The notes beneath the pieces were generated by a model, which was not told where the DNA came from, did not search any database, and worked only from the letters and a program-made list of their open reading frames with translations. Below, in pieces: positions 63,251 through 64,000 of a DNA stretch of 64,000 nt. The DNA lies in contig CM036619.1 of the NCBI GenBank assembly GCA_020746105.1, forward strand, positions 11,446,238 through 11,510,237, given 5' to 3'. Source of the stretch: Trogon surrucura (Eukaryota; Chordata; Aves; Trogoniformes; Trogonidae). Each line of letters opens with the position of its first letter. Position 1 is the stretch's first letter. The translations under genes were made by a program, and so were the position numbers.

Positions 63251-64000
63251 CCCCTCAACACCAATACGGTGCATACAACACCCAACACCACCGGTGCTGT
63301 ACAACTTTTTCCTACTGCCCACTTAGGAGCTCATACAGGCACAGTTTTTCAGAAGTAAATTAATGATTGTCTATGTTCTATTGACAGTCTGTAAACAAGA
63401 AAAACAAAGATGCAAGTTCCTTAACTTCAAAGATGCTCTTGAATCTCTTACTGTGGGCAATGCAAAAATTAAAGTAATAACAGCTGTAAACCGCTATTGC
63501 ACTGTCGTGCAGCTTCTACAATATATAGTCACAATATAATAATACAAGTATTTACGAGCTGAGGACTTCAAACTCTAATCCAGTTTAAATCACAGCAGAG
63601 ATACTGAACACTTAGTTCTTCCATTCTTGGAACTTACTGTCTCTGTACTTCATGGGAGGCCTGTAAAATACCTGCTTCACTTGTGAAAAGGAGTACAAAT
63701 AATATTACTGTGGCTTGCTGAATTCCAAATTCAAATATCTCTGCATTTTATCAATAATGAGACTGTAGCTGAGGGTTAGATAAATGGGACGATAATTGCT
63801 TTGACCATTTCGTGATCAGTAGAACTAGACCTCCAGTTATTTTAAAGGTACCTGGAGGTTTTTCACGCCTCAGCTTTTCCTTGCTCAGTTTGAGATACCT
63901 TATATTGCCAAGAAGCGAGAAGTGCAGCTGAAAAGAGCTGATGGCACTAAGTAGCTGGGGCTGTCAGAGACAACCTCCAGGGCCCACGTTACATCAACTG
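63251..64000. other. Non-coding stretch, nothing recognised
   Basis: Unremarkable sequence to the end of the window; no frame above 60 codons. Confidence 0.5.

Overview
The window looks like nuclear DNA from a bird. It is AT-rich and CpG-poor and contains no gene I can recognise. The main evidence is its interspersed repeats. There are about a dozen CR1 non-LTR retrotransposon copies with the typical avian 3' ends (octamer repeats of the ATTCTGTG / CATAGAAT type) and decayed C-terminal reverse-transcriptase reading frames. There are also two long terminal repeats that read like widespread avian endogenous-retrovirus solo LTRs. No rRNA, tRNA gene, CRISPR array, operon or prokaryotic gene is visible. 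The window is best read as intergenic or long-intron sequence.

Layout. 1-6.48 kb: no recognisable element. 6.48-8.11 kb: a plus-strand CR1 split by an 823-bp solo LTR. 9.4-10.5 kb: an old CR1 relic, a young CR1 3' tail inside it, and a third CR1 fragment directly downstream. 12.4-13.3 kb: two CR1 3' ends facing each other. 14.82-15.59 kb: the longest uninterrupted CR1, minus strand, with an RT frame broken by two stops. 23.6 kb: a tRNA-derived SINE relic. 24.68-24.76 kb: a near-perfect 42-bp inverted repeat with a 3-nt loop. 25.9-26.45 kb: a second solo LTR, minus strand. 28.7-29.1 kb: two CR1 tails. 34.3-35.5 kb: two MIR-like SINE relics. 36.06 kb: a C19/A16 homopolymer junction. 36.6 kb: a CR1 tail. 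38.4-38.8 kb: a doubtful LTR-like segment. 42.3, 44.7 and 49.3 kb: short CR1 tails. 46.4-47.0 kb: an old CR1 body relic. 49.70-50.19 kb: a CR1 with an open RT C-terminus. 57.3 kb: a MIR-like tail. 60.9-61.4 kb: short tandem repeats. The rest is unassigned.

No genes work together here. The many open frames of 60-182 codons show no recognisable domain, overlap on both strands, and are about what 64 kb of AT-rich DNA gives by chance; those with recognisable protein similarity lie in CR1. Exons of fewer than about 50 codons cannot be excluded by eye. I did not find a convincing new multi-gene system. The most unusual local structure is the 42-bp foldback at 24675-24761. Next come the nested repeats, the facing CR1 tails and a few CpG-retaining or homeobox-motif-rich segments that could be conserved regulatory DNA.
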